Source: Hydrogenophaga sp. BPS33 (GTDB lineage: Bacteria > Pseudomonadota > Gammaproteobacteria > Burkholderiales > Burkholderiaceae_C). Taken from it: 64,000 bases of DNA. This document shows, in pieces, positions 34,520-42,976 of the stretch (its first letter is position 1; every line of letters begins with the position of its first letter). A program made the position numbers and the translations under genes. The notes under the pieces are model-generated. The model had not been told where the DNA came from. It searched no databases and saw only the letters and a program-made list of their open reading frames with translations. The DNA is taken from the NCBI RefSeq assembly GCF_009859475.1, contig NZ_CP044549.1:4960001-5024000 (forward strand), written 5' to 3'.

Positions 34520-35674
34520 TCAGAGGGTGTCGGCGTCGCCCAGGATCACGGTCACGCCGGCGGAATACACCATGCCGTTGGCATGCACCAACCCCAGCTT
34601 GTGGTTGCGGGCCTGTGCGTCCCCGCGCTCGCCGCGGATTTGCCGCACGGCCTCGATCAACAGGAAGATGCCGTACATGCCCGGGTGGCAATAGGACAGA
34701 CCACCACCGTTCGTGTTGACGCTGAGAGCGCCGCCGGGCGCGATCCTGCCGCCTTCGACAAACGCACCGCCCTCCCCTTTCTTGCAGTAGCCCAGGTCCT
34801 CCAGGAACATGATCGGGTTCAGCGTGAACGCGTCGTACAGCTGCAGGACATCGATGTCCTTGGGGGCCAACCCTGCCATGCGGAATGCCGCAGGACCGGA
34901 AAAGGCGGCCGGCGATACGGTCAGATCGGGCATGGCGGAGATGCTGGCGTGGCTCATGTGTTCGCCCACGCCCAACACATACGCCGGGGTCTTGCGCATG
35001 CTCCTGGCGCGAGTGGCGGAGGTGACGACGATGGCGCCCCCTCCGTCCGACAGCAGACAGATGTCGCGCACGGAAAACGGGTGGCTCACCATCCTGGCGT
35101 TGAGCACATCGTCGATCGACAGGCTCTCCTTTTCCCAGGCCAGCGGATTGAGCAAGGCCCATTGGCGCGCCGCAACCGCGACCTCCGCGAGTTGCCTGCG
35201 CGTGGTGCCGAACTGGTGCATGTGCCGCGATGCTGACAGCGCGTAGGCAGACGATGGCAGGAACGGCCGGTAAGGCGTTTCGTAGGGATTGAACTCGCGC
35301 TGGTTCACCTTGCTGCGGCCCATGAGCCGCTGCGTGCTGCCGTAAGCGATCAACGCCACCTCGCACAAGCCCGCCTGGATGGCCGCTTGCGCATGCCCGA
35401 GATGCGATTCGAACGAACAGCCTCCGATGTTCGTTCCGTCCTGGTACTTCGGCGTCACCCCCAGGTAGTCGCACAACTGCAGGGTCGGGTTTCGCAGCTG
35501 GCTGGTGGCGGCAAAGATGCCATCCACATCCTTCAAGGAAAGTCCACAGTCGTCCAGCGCTCGAATGCTGGCCTGTGCCATCAGGTCCACCGGGGTGGTG
35601 CCGGCCGCGACCGCGCCCAGATCGGATTCGGCCACGCCCACCACGGCGGCGCTGCCGCGTTCAAGTCCTGTCAT
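34520..35674 (-). CDS. Thiolase-family protein (SCP-x/acetyl-CoA acetyltransferase-like)
   Basis: 384 residues. Catalytic-type Cys in GTNIGGCSFESHLGHAQAAI (about residue 86), LSDGGGAIVVTSATRAR, LQLYDAFTLNPIMFLEDLG and GGLSYCHPGMYG with a conserved His. These belong to the non-degradative thiolase branch that pairs with a DUF35 OB-fold protein. The stop/start overlap with the OB-fold gene supports a complex. It may perform thiolytic or retro-aldol CoA cleavage of a branched acyl-CoA, as in steroid side-chain enzymes; this is inferred. Confidence 0.9.
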   Translation of the reverse strand: MTGLERGSAAVVGVAESDLGAVAAGTTPVDLMAQASIRALDDCGLSLKDVDGIFAATSQLRNPTLQLCDYLGVTPKYQDGTNIGGCSFESHLGHAQAAIQAGLCEVALIAYGSTQRLMGRSKVNQREFNPYETPYRPFLPSSAYALSASRHMHQFGTTRRQLAEVAVAARQWALLNPLAWEKESLSIDDVLNARMVSHPFSVRDICLLSDGGGAIVVTSATRARSMRKTPAYVLGVGEHMSHASISAMPDLTVSPAAFSGPAAFRMAGLAPKDIDVLQLYDAFTLNPIMFLEDLGYCKKGEGGAFVEGGRIAPGGALSVNTNGGGLSYCHPGMYGIFLLIEAVRQIRGERGDAQARNHKLGLVHANGMVYSAGVTVILGDADTL

Positions 35675-36066
35675 GCCGCCTCGCCCAAAGGAACAAACAC
35701 GGGATACGGCGGCTGACCATCGCCGCTCGGCGCAAAGCGGACCTGCACCCGCAGCCCAATGGCCACGTCGAGCGGCGGCACGCCCTCCACACGGCTCATC
35801 ATTCGGTAGCCCTCATCAAGGTCCACCAGGCACACGTTGTGCGAAGGCTGGCCCTTCTCAAACACCACGGTGGTGGCGTGCACGGTGCCCCGACCACCGC
35901 TGATCTTCCAGTCCAGGCCCGTGCTGCCCGAGCCGGGCGCGACCACCCTTGGATGGAAGATGGCCTTGCCGGTATCGACCTCCACCTGGTAGGCCAGCAA
36001 GCCCTTTTCGCAATGCTCGGCGTAGATCTGGTGCGGGGACTTTTGCAGGGCGGGCATGGGCAGCAT
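35671..36066 (-). CDS. DUF35 OB-fold acyl-CoA-associated protein with degenerate zinc ribbon
   Basis: 131 residues from ATG at 36066, which overlaps the Bug stop by one base (TAATG). The OB-fold region reads LDWKISGGRGTVHATTVVFE and ends PPYPVFVPLG. In the family the N-terminus normally has a four-cysteine rubredoxin-like ribbon; here only one Cys remains (EHCEKGLLAYQVEVDTGKA), so zinc is probably not bound. Encoded with the thiolase (4-base overlap), it should be its partner subunit. Confidence 0.82.
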   Translation of the reverse strand: MLPMPALQKSPHQIYAEHCEKGLLAYQVEVDTGKAIFHPRVVAPGSGSTGLDWKISGGRGTVHATTVVFEKGQPSHNVCLVDLDEGYRMMSRVEGVPPLDVAIGLRVQVRFAPSGDGQPPYPVFVPLGEAA

Positions 36067-37061
36067 TACTGGATCTTGATGTTCAGGTCTTTCACGAACC
36101 GGGTCCATTTCGTGGTTTCGTCTCTGACAAACTTTTCGGACTCGGCCTGCGTGTGCGACTGCACCGTCACCCCGATGTTGGCGAACGCAGTGGCAACGGC
36201 GGGGTCTTTCGTGATATCGCTGGTGGTCTTGTGCAGGATGTCGACGATGCGGCGGTCGGTGGCCGAGGGCACCAGGAAGGCGTACCACGTGCCGACCGTG
36301 TTGGCCTTCAAGCCCGCCTCGGCGAGCGTGGGCACATCGGGCAGCGCGGGATCGCGCTTGGCCGTCGTGACCGCCAAGGCCTTGAACTTGCCGTTGCGCA
36401 GGTACGGCAGAACGCCTGAAGGGCTCGGGCAGTAGAGCTGCACCAGACCGGCCAGCATGTCGGTGACCGGTTGCGCCGTGCCTTTGTAGGGCACATGCAC
36501 CATGGATATCTTCGCGGCCGCCATGATGCTTTCCACAGCGAGGTGCCCAGGCGCGCCATTGCCGGACGATGCGAATGTGAAGTTCTTCGGGTTCTTCTTC
36601 ACGGCCTCGATGAACGACTTCAGATCGTTGATGCCGAGCGTGGCGGGCACCACGCACACGATCGGTGCTTCGGCAAATACCGAGACCGTGGTGAAGTCCT
36701 TGACGGAGTCGTACGGCAACTTGCCCACCAACCCGGGGTTGATGGCGTGAACGATGCCGCCCATGAGAATGGTCTCGCCATTGGGTTCCGAGCGCGCCAC
36801 CAGCTCGGTGCCGATGACCTGGCCCGCGCCGGGCCGGTTCTCGACGACGAACGCTTGCTTCAACCGCTCCGACAACTCCTTGGCCATCAGGCGGCCAATG
36901 GTGTCGTTCGCGCCGCCCGCCGCGTAAGGGACGATGATGCGCACCGGCCTGGAGGGGTACGGGTCTTGTGCCTGTACCGCTTGTGGAATGCCTGCAATGC
37001 CTGCGACCACGAGGGTGGCAGCGCATGCGCCGAGAAGCGTTTTTGTGATGCGGGTGTTCAT
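36066..37061 (-). CDS. Bug/TctC-family periplasmic solute receptor
   Basis: 331 residues from ATG at 37061 (GGAG 8 bases upstream); the frame is open to 37214. Signal peptide MNTRITKTLLGACAATLVVA ending near VQAQ. Mature start DPYPSRPVRIIVPYAAGGAN and VVENRPGAGQVIGTELV are typical. It is the first gene of a Bug, OB-fold, thiolase operon. An imperfect TTCCG-N5-TGGAC dyad lies 90 bases upstream, next to the interrupted iclR gene. Confidence 0.93.
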   Translation of the reverse strand: MNTRITKTLLGACAATLVVAGIAGIPQAVQAQDPYPSRPVRIIVPYAAGGANDTIGRLMAKELSERLKQAFVVENRPGAGQVIGTELVARSEPNGETILMGGIVHAINPGLVGKLPYDSVKDFTTVSVFAEAPIVCVVPATLGINDLKSFIEAVKKNPKNFTFASSGNGAPGHLAVESIMAAAKISMVHVPYKGTAQPVTDMLAGLVQLYCPSPSGVLPYLRNGKFKALAVTTAKRDPALPDVPTLAEAGLKANTVGTWYAFLVPSATDRRIVDILHKTTSDITKDPAVATAFANIGVTVQSHTQAESEKFVRDETTKWTRFVKDLNIKIQ

Positions 37062-37150
37062 GTGTCGTCTCCTGCAAAAGATTCGGGGTTTTGTGATCTG
37101 CACAGCAAGATCACATGCACCGATTCTTTTGCCGAACGAGCGTCTTGTGA

Positions 37151-37165
37151 GTCCATATTGCGGAA
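37151..37165. promoter_or_regulatory. Imperfect IclR-type dyad (TTCCG-N5-TGGAC on the minus strand)
   Basis: On the plus strand GTCCA-TATTG-CGGAA. It lies in the 171-base gap between the interrupted iclR stop and the Bug start at 37061. Same 5-base spacing as the dyads at 39407 and 44881, but one half site is changed. Confidence 0.4.
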
Positions 37166-37955
37166 CAGTCAACCCAGTGCCGCGGCAGTCTTCTGCGGGT
37201 CGGCCAATGGACAAACCATGCCGCGGTACCGCTCAGGGCTCGGGGATCCGCGCCAGCGAAGAACGGATGCCGCTGGCCAGCGCAATGAGCGGAGGACCCA
37301 GCAAGCGCTCCACGCGGGATATCGGCTCTTCGGTAGACACGCTGACATTCAAGACGTAGACCCCTTCGGAAGTGGTGAGGGGAGTTGCCAGTGCCACCAC
37401 CTCTGGCTGCCAGGAAGCCGCGCAATAGCCATGCGCTCGCACCTGTCGGATCGCTGCATTGATCTCAAGCGAAACCGCGCGCCAGTTCGCACCAGATCGC
37501 CGCTCGAACGACGCCTGTAGCAACCGTCGCTTTGGAATCGCCAGGGTGGACAGGTATGCCCGTCCCAGTGAGGTCAATTCCATTGGGACACGCTGCCCCG
37601 ACACCACTTTGCGCAAGGCGACACGGCGGTTGTAGCGGATGGACTCGAGATACACCATCTCATCCTTGTCTGGCGCGGCGAGCCCGACATTGATGCGTTC
37701 ACGTTCTGCCAGCTCGCGCATCAGGGGCGCAGCGATGCCCAGCACGGTCGACCCCGTCCTCATGGAGTGCGCGAAGCTCAACACCGGCGGAGCGAGACAA
37801 TAGGCCCGGCGCTGCTGTTCGTACTGAAGCATGCCGGTCAAGACCAGTGTCTGCGTCAGACGGCTCACGGTGGAAGGAGAAAGACCCGTGCGTTCCGCGA
37901 GTTCGCCATTGCCCAGCCAGTTCGAGCCGGGCCGGAAGGCTCTGAGGATTTCAAT

Positions 37956-37964
37956 GCCTCTGAC
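37956..37964. repeat. Target site duplication, left copy
   Basis: GCCTCTGAC directly abuts the left IS end (CACTACTG). The same 9 bases flank the right end at 39293-39301. Confidence 0.95.
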
Positions 37965-39292
37965 CACTACTGTCCGGTTAAAAGTCGAACAAATTCAATT
38001 GGTTAACGGCGTCGGGCATATCGGTCTGGGACGCGTCGGCCTGCAAGGCGCATGAAATCTCGGTTTTCTCGAAGACCGACACCGACAAGATCTGTAGACA
38101 TGTGTAAAGCGAGACATCGAGTTGAAGCTCCTTCTTGACGATGGCAATGAGCACGTAGGTGGCCACGGCACACCACACCTGCGTCTTCACGGCGTTCTCG
38201 CTGTTGCCGAGAAACTTCTTGATGCGCAGATGCTGCTTGATCCATTTGAAGAACAGCTCGACTCGCCAGCGGCTCTTGTACAGCGCGGCGATCGTCAGCG
38301 CCGGCAGCGCCGTGTTGTTGGTCAGGAAGATCAGTGTTTTGCCGGACTCGGGATCCTTGAATCGCACACGCCGCAAATGCTCGGGATACTTCTTGGCCGA
38401 GTAGTGACCGTTGAGCATGACCTGCTGGTCGCTGATGACGCCAGTGCTGCGGTCGGTGGGTGCCGAGTAGACACGTCTGGCATCCATCGGCGACTTCGCG
38501 CGCGTAACGAAGAAGGCGCCAGCCTGGTGCAGCGCATACAGCCGTGCGAAGTCCACATAGCCGCGATCCATCACGTAGAACGCACCGGCCTCGAAACTCA
38601 GCATGTCCAGCACGTTCACGTCGTGCAGCTTGCCATCGCTGATGTGGATGAAGGCCGGGATAGCGCCGCGCAGATCCAGCAGCGTGTGCAGCTTGATGGC
38701 CGCCTTGGTCGATCGAAACGGTGCCCAGTCGAACAGGCTCAAGCACAGATCGATGGTGCTGGAGTCCAGCGCATAGACCGTGTTGTCCAAGTCGACGCCG
38801 AGCGCATCGTTCGCGTACAGCTTGCGTGCGCGCCGGATCAGCAAGGCAGCCAGGTCCGACCAGATGCGCCAGTCGCGCGATTCGTTGGCGTCGGCCAGCG
38901 TGGAGCGCTTGACCGCCGAGCGAAACCCCATCGCATACAGCTTGCCGGCATTGGCCGACAAGCTGGCCTCGATGTCGCGCAGACTCTCTCGCCAAGTCAG
39001 CTGCGCGAAGGCCATCGCCCGGAACTGCTCGGCGCACGACAGCGCTCGCACACCCGAGTTGCCTCCATGGCGCTGCACGATGCGCGCGAAGCTGGTCCAT
39101 GGGACGAACTCCATGATCTGAGAAAACAAGGTCTTGCCGATGTGCACGCGCTTCCCCAGAGACAGTCAAGCCCGGGAAAGTACGCGGTTTTGGAAGAGCG
39201 AAGTTCAAATCGGCACCAAACGAAATCGGTCTGCAACCCGCGCCAATGCTTGATCTCAGGCTCGGCGCGGACCATTTAACCGGACAGTAGTG
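37965..39292 (-). mobile_element. Complete IS4-family insertion sequence
   Basis: 1328 bases with perfect 18-bp terminal inverted repeats CACTACTGTCCGGTTAAA (37965-37982 and 39275-39292) and a 9-base target duplication GCCTCTGAC. One transposase gene fills most of it. The intact ends and exact duplication point to a recent insertion. The duplication length and the transposase with an N-terminal DUF4372-like domain suggest the ISPepr1-type branch of IS4; this subgroup call is tentative. Confidence 0.95.
37978..39147 (-). CDS. IS4-family transposase (DDE type)
   Basis: 389 residues from a GTG start at 39147. N-terminal DUF4372-like region (FARIVQRHGGNSGVRALSC), then the DDE domain: first Asp in YALDSSTIDLCLSLF, second in YVMDRGYVDF, and the IS4 signature Y-x2-R-x3-E-x6-K in YKSRWRVELFFKWIK. 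The frame is intact, so the element may be active. The coding region ends 13 bases from the left IS end, overlapping that inverted repeat. Confidence 0.95.
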   Translation of the reverse strand: MHIGKTLFSQIMEFVPWTSFARIVQRHGGNSGVRALSCAEQFRAMAFAQLTWRESLRDIEASLSANAGKLYAMGFRSAVKRSTLADANESRDWRIWSDLAALLIRRARKLYANDALGVDLDNTVYALDSSTIDLCLSLFDWAPFRSTKAAIKLHTLLDLRGAIPAFIHISDGKLHDVNVLDMLSFEAGAFYVMDRGYVDFARLYALHQAGAFFVTRAKSPMDARRVYSAPTDRSTGVISDQQVMLNGHYSAKKYPEHLRRVRFKDPESGKTLIFLTNNTALPALTIAALYKSRWRVELFFKWIKQHLRIKKFLGNSENAVKTQVWCAVATYVLIAIVKKELQLDVSLYTCLQILSVSVFEKTEISCALQADASQTDMPDAVNQLNLFDF

Positions 39293-39301
39293 GCCTCTGA
39301 C
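39293..39301. repeat. Target site duplication, right copy
   Basis: GCCTCTGAC abutting the right IS end; on the minus strand it reads GTC AGA GGC, codons 23-25 of the interrupted iclR. Confidence 0.95.
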
Positions 39302-39406
39302 CAACGATCGATTGGTCGGTGAGCGCCCCAGCCGATCACCCATCTCCTCATCTTTGACGATCTGCATGAAGACAATCCTTGAAAGATCGGACGCTATGTT
39401 CGACAT

Positions 39407-39421
39407 TTCCATTCTATGGAA
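39407..39421. promoter_or_regulatory. Candidate IclR operator TTCCA-TTCTA-TGGAA
   Basis: A perfect 5-bp dyad with a 5-base spacer, 40 bases upstream of the start codon of the interrupted iclR gene and downstream of the PrpD stop at 39499. A matching dyad (ATTCCA-N5-TGGAAT) lies upstream of the Bug gene at 44763. Likely the autoregulatory site. Confidence 0.6.
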
Positions 39422-39498
39422 TGGCGCTTCAACGACTGAGCAACGGTGCCGTGACCATCTTGAGCTGGCTGAAACCCAGGCGAAGGCTACGGTCTCGC

Positions 39499-40824
39499 TC
39501 AAGTTGGGTTGACGCTCCTGTCCAAGCGCCAGATGCGCGCGAGCAGCGCGGTGGATTCGGCGTCCCCGATCACAGGTGAGGCCAGTTCCAGCAACTTGCC
39601 CTCCAAGTCCTTGTCGGACAAGGGCAACTCGGGGTCGCCCTTGCGGTCGGTCTGCAAGTGCGAGAGGCGCCGGCCATCGCGCAACGCGATCTCCACGCGC
39701 GCACCACGGCGACCGGGGAAGGCGGCATCCACCTCCGGGTCCAGGGCCTTGTGAATGCGTTGCATCAGCGCGCGTGTGGCCGGATCTTGCAGACGCGCAG
39801 GCTCGAAGGCCGACAGCCGCACGCTGCCATGCACCAGGGCGCTGGCCACCATGTAGTGCAGGCTGAAACGGGCCTGGTCTGCGTTCTGCGGATCGACGTG
39901 CGGCGCGATGTCCAGCGTCGACTGGTACACGCCCAGCGCCACACGTTCGATGTCTTCGTGGGTGAAACCATGCAACTGCTGCAGCTCGAGCGCGCCATCG
40001 ATGGCGGGAAAGGTGTGGCCGCAACCGATGTGGTTCTTGAAGGTGAGCCGCGTGATGTGGAAATCGCTGCCCAGCGTGGCCCCCACGGTGGACCAGTCCG
40101 GCCCGGTGCTCATCGCCTGGCCCAGACCCGCCTCGCCCTCCAGCACATCGAGCGAGCTGCGCATGCCGCCCGCCGCCAGTTGTGCCGCCAACACCCCGGC
40201 CTCCGCGGCTCGGCCCGCATGCAAGGGCTTGGCCATGGCTTCCAGGCGGAAGGCCTGCTGCAGGCCTGCGGTGAAAGTGGCGGCGATGGCCAGGGCGTGC
40301 GCGAACGCATCCTCGTCCAGTTGGAGCAGGCTCGCCGCTGCCGCAGCGGCACCGAAGCTGCCGATGGTGCCGGTGTTGTGCCAGTACTTGTAATGCGGGC
40401 GGCCCATCACCACGCCGATGCGGGTGGAGACTTCGTAACCCAGCACCACCGCGCGCAGCAGGTCCGGGCCCGAGGCCTTCACTGCCTGGGCCACCGCCAA
40501 CGCGGCGGCAATGGTGGCCGCACCCGGGTGGAGCATCGCGTCGCGGAAACTGTCGTCCACCTCGGCGGCGTGTGCGGCCGTTCCCTGGATCAGTGCGGCG
40601 GCACGCGCCGTGGCCCTGCGCCCTCCCACGAGTTGCGATGTCCCGCGGTCCAGATCGTCCGCCAGGGTGCGCGTGAGGACTTGCACGGCAGGTGTGTCCA
40701 GCCCAGGGTAATAAGACGCGTACCAGTCGACGACCGCGCGCTTGGCGTGGTGGACCACCTCGGGTGGCAGCGGTGTGGTGGCGAAGTCGGCCGCAAAGCG
40801 GGCAAATACTTGAGAGGCGTACAT
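39499..40824 (-). CDS. MmgE/PrpD family protein
   Basis: 441 residues from ATG at 40824, chosen because GGAG stands 8 bases upstream; ATG 40839 and GTG 40872 are in frame. PrpD features: AALIQGTAAHAAEVDDSFRD, HPGAATIAAALAVAQ, HNTGTIGSFGAAAAAA and KNHIGCGHTFPAIDGA. It is the last gene of the Bug, crotonase, acyl-CoA synthetase, PrpD operon and lies just upstream of the interrupted iclR. This is the third PrpD paralogue in the window; the substrate is unknown. Confidence 0.9.
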   Translation of the reverse strand: MYASQVFARFAADFATTPLPPEVVHHAKRAVVDWYASYYPGLDTPAVQVLTRTLADDLDRGTSQLVGGRRATARAAALIQGTAAHAAEVDDSFRDAMLHPGAATIAAALAVAQAVKASGPDLLRAVVLGYEVSTRIGVVMGRPHYKYWHNTGTIGSFGAAAAAASLLQLDEDAFAHALAIAATFTAGLQQAFRLEAMAKPLHAGRAAEAGVLAAQLAAGGMRSSLDVLEGEAGLGQAMSTGPDWSTVGATLGSDFHITRLTFKNHIGCGHTFPAIDGALELQQLHGFTHEDIERVALGVYQSTLDIAPHVDPQNADQARFSLHYMVASALVHGSVRLSAFEPARLQDPATRALMQRIHKALDPEVDAAFPGRRGARVEIALRDGRRLSHLQTDRKGDPELPLSDKDLEGKLLELASPVIGDAESTALLARIWRLDRSVNPT

Positions 40825-40874
40825 CGTTCCGTTCTCCATGACCGAGCAGTGTTCGGCGTTGTCGCAAGGCACCC

Positions 40875-42971
40875 TCAGGCGAGCACCACGACACCGTCGG
40901 CGGCACGCACGCCCTCGCCCCTTGCCCGCACAAACACCGGGTTGATCTCGGCCTCGACCAGTCGATCACCCAACTGCGCCGCCATGCGCGAGAAGGCGAC
41001 GATGGCATCCACCAGCGCGTCCACGTCCGCCATGGGACGGCCACGGAAACCGTCCAGCAGCGGCCAGGTCTTGAGATCCTTCGCCATGGCCAGCGCATCG
41101 GCGCGGCTCAGGCCGGTGAGGCCGTTCGCATCTTCGGGCAGCAGGCGCAAGGTCGTGTCCTTGAGCAGTTCGGCGGTCACGCCACCCATACCCAGCAAAA
41201 CGGCCGTTCCCAACGCATCTCTGTGCATGCCCAGGATCAGCTCGGTCCCGCCGCCCACCATTTCCTGCACGAGGAAACGTTCCGGGCGCACCCCCGCCTT
41301 GTTGTGCACATCGGTCGTCATGGCTGTCAATCGCGCACCCACGGTATCGGGGGTGAGGCCGATCGCCACGCCACCCACGTCACTCTTGTGCGTGATCTGC
41401 GAAGACAGGATCTTGAGCACCACGCGTCCACCGAGCTCGCGCGAAGCCGCTTCTGCTTCTGCGGGCGTGGTCACGGTGCGTTCGGCCGCACAGGGAACGC
41501 CAAAGCGCGCGAACAGTTGCTTGGCCTGCGCTTCATCGAGCGAACCTGAAGGCAGATCGCCAACCGTGACCGCTGCGCACACCGAAGGCGCGTCGACCGG
41601 TGCCACAAATGCACGCACCGAGTGCATCGCGTCCAGGGCCGCCGTGCAGCTTTCGGCCGCGGAGAAGGCGGGGACGCCGTGCCGCGTCAGCAAGGCACCC
41701 ACTTCGGGTGCATGCGGGCTGACGTAGGCCATGATGGGTTTGTCGGAATCCGGCAGGCAATCGCGGATGGCACCGGCCATCAACTCGGGCATGGCCAGGC
41801 TGGACGAGCCCACGATGATCACCAGGGCGTCATAGCTCGGGCTGGCCAGCAGCGCACGAATGGCGCCGCGCAGCAGGTCCGGCCTCAGGCCAGCCAGCGT
41901 CACGTCGATGGGATTGCGGTCCAGCACGGCTTCGCTGCCGGTCTGCAATGCACGCAGTGCCTCGGCTGTGGCGGCGTCGGGCGCGGGCGTCTCGAAGCCG
42001 GCCACACCGAGATCGTCGGACACCAGCGTACCCGCGCCACCCGTGCTGGTAAGGATGGCCACGCGCTTGCCACGCAAGATGCGGCCAGTGGCCAGGCCCA
42101 CGGGAATGTCCAGCAGATCGTTGAAGCTTTTGGCGCGGATCACACCGACCTGCTTGAACAGCGCGTCGTACATGCGATCGGCGCCGGCCATGGCACCGGT
42201 GTGCGACACGGCGGCTTGCGCGCCGGCTTCGGAGCGACCGATCTTGAACGCGACCACCGGCTTGCCCGCGCGCGCCGCCTTGAGGCAGGCGGCGCGAAAC
42301 TTCGCGGGATTGCGCACGGTCTCCACGTACAGCGCAATCACCTTGGTGGCCGGATCGTCCGCCAGGTGGTCGATGAAGTCGGCCAGCTCCAGGTCCACCT
42401 CGTTGCTGGTGGAAATGAGCTTGCTCAGGCCAATGCCGCGTGCAGCGGCGCGCGAGAGCAGCGAGCCCAGAATGCCGCCACTTTGCGACACGACACCGAT
42501 GCCACCCACCGGAAACTCGTCCATCTCCAACGCACCCGTGGCCGAGAGCACGATCCTGTCGGTCAGGTTGACCAGACCGATCGTGTTCGGGCCGAGGATG
42601 CGCATCGGGCCGGCCGCATCGAGCAGTTGCTTCTGACGGCGTGCGCCGTCTTCACCCGTTTCCGTGTAGCCGCTGGCCAGCACCACGGCGGCTGCGCAAC
42701 CGCGCGCAGACAGCTCTTTCACCGCAAGGTGGGCACGCTCCGCGCCCAGCAGCACGATGGCGACATCGGGCGTTTCTGGCAGCGACGCGATGTCGGCATA
42801 GCAGGGCAGATCGCCAATGCGATCGGCCTTGGGGTTCACCGGCATGATGCGACCGGAGAAGCCGTGCTTCTGGAGATAGGCCACCGGGCGACCTGCGGTT
42901 TTCGACGGATCCGCCGAGGCGCCGATGATGGCCACGCTGCGAGGGGCGAGGAGTCTGGAAATGGCGTTCAT
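40875..42971 (-). CDS. NDP-forming acyl-CoA synthetase (acetate-CoA ligase, ADP-forming type)
   Basis: 698 residues, a fused alpha-beta enzyme. Order: CoA-binding Rossmann domain (SVAIIGASADPSKTAGRPVA, residues about 13-32), ligase domains with the phosphohistidine loop AAVSHTGAMAG, and a C-terminal ATP-grasp domain (VVLKILSSQITHKSDVGGV, LVEAEINPVFV). It makes acyl-CoA with ATP to ADP plus Pi, or the reverse. The start at 42971 lies 5 bases after the crotonase stop. The substrate is probably the acid handled by the neighbouring Bug receptor and PrpD protein. Confidence 0.92.
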   Translation of the reverse strand: MNAISRLLAPRSVAIIGASADPSKTAGRPVAYLQKHGFSGRIMPVNPKADRIGDLPCYADIASLPETPDVAIVLLGAERAHLAVKELSARGCAAAVVLASGYTETGEDGARRQKQLLDAAGPMRILGPNTIGLVNLTDRIVLSATGALEMDEFPVGGIGVVSQSGGILGSLLSRAAARGIGLSKLISTSNEVDLELADFIDHLADDPATKVIALYVETVRNPAKFRAACLKAARAGKPVVAFKIGRSEAGAQAAVSHTGAMAGADRMYDALFKQVGVIRAKSFNDLLDIPVGLATGRILRGKRVAILTSTGGAGTLVSDDLGVAGFETPAPDAATAEALRALQTGSEAVLDRNPIDVTLAGLRPDLLRGAIRALLASPSYDALVIIVGSSSLAMPELMAGAIRDCLPDSDKPIMAYVSPHAPEVGALLTRHGVPAFSAAESCTAALDAMHSVRAFVAPVDAPSVCAAVTVGDLPSGSLDEAQAKQLFARFGVPCAAERTVTTPAEAEAASRELGGRVVLKILSSQITHKSDVGGVAIGLTPDTVGARLTAMTTDVHNKAGVRPERFLVQEMVGGGTELILGMHRDALGTAVLLGMGGVTAELLKDTTLRLLPEDANGLTGLSRADALAMAKDLKTWPLLDGFRGRPMADVDALVDAIVAFSRMAAQLGDRLVEAEINPVFVRARGEGVRAADGVVVLA

Positions 42972-42976
42972 CGGAT

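Larger units (their letters stand above)
37233..39367 (-). pseudogene. IclR-family regulator gene interrupted by an IS4-family element
   Basis: The gene is in two pieces: codons 1-25 at 39293-39367 and the rest at 37233-37964. Removing the 1328-base element plus one copy of the 9-base duplication restores one frame of 265 residues that reads MQIVKDEEMGDRLGRSPTNR followed by SLVRGIEILRAF. An AAGGA ribosome site precedes ATG 39367. The wing helix (LAERTGLSPSTVSRLTQTLV) and effector domain are intact in the 3' piece. A GTG formed at the IS junction (37967) could in principle start a 244-residue product lacking the first 22 residues, but it has no ribosome site. Likely inactive. Confidence 0.93.

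Noticed and set aside
38003..41098. A minus-strand reading frame of over 1000 codons across the IS element and two genes
   Set aside because: It is an out-of-frame shadow of the transposase and of the PrpD and acyl-CoA synthetase genes; only the short piece at 39293-39367 is real, the start of the broken iclR.
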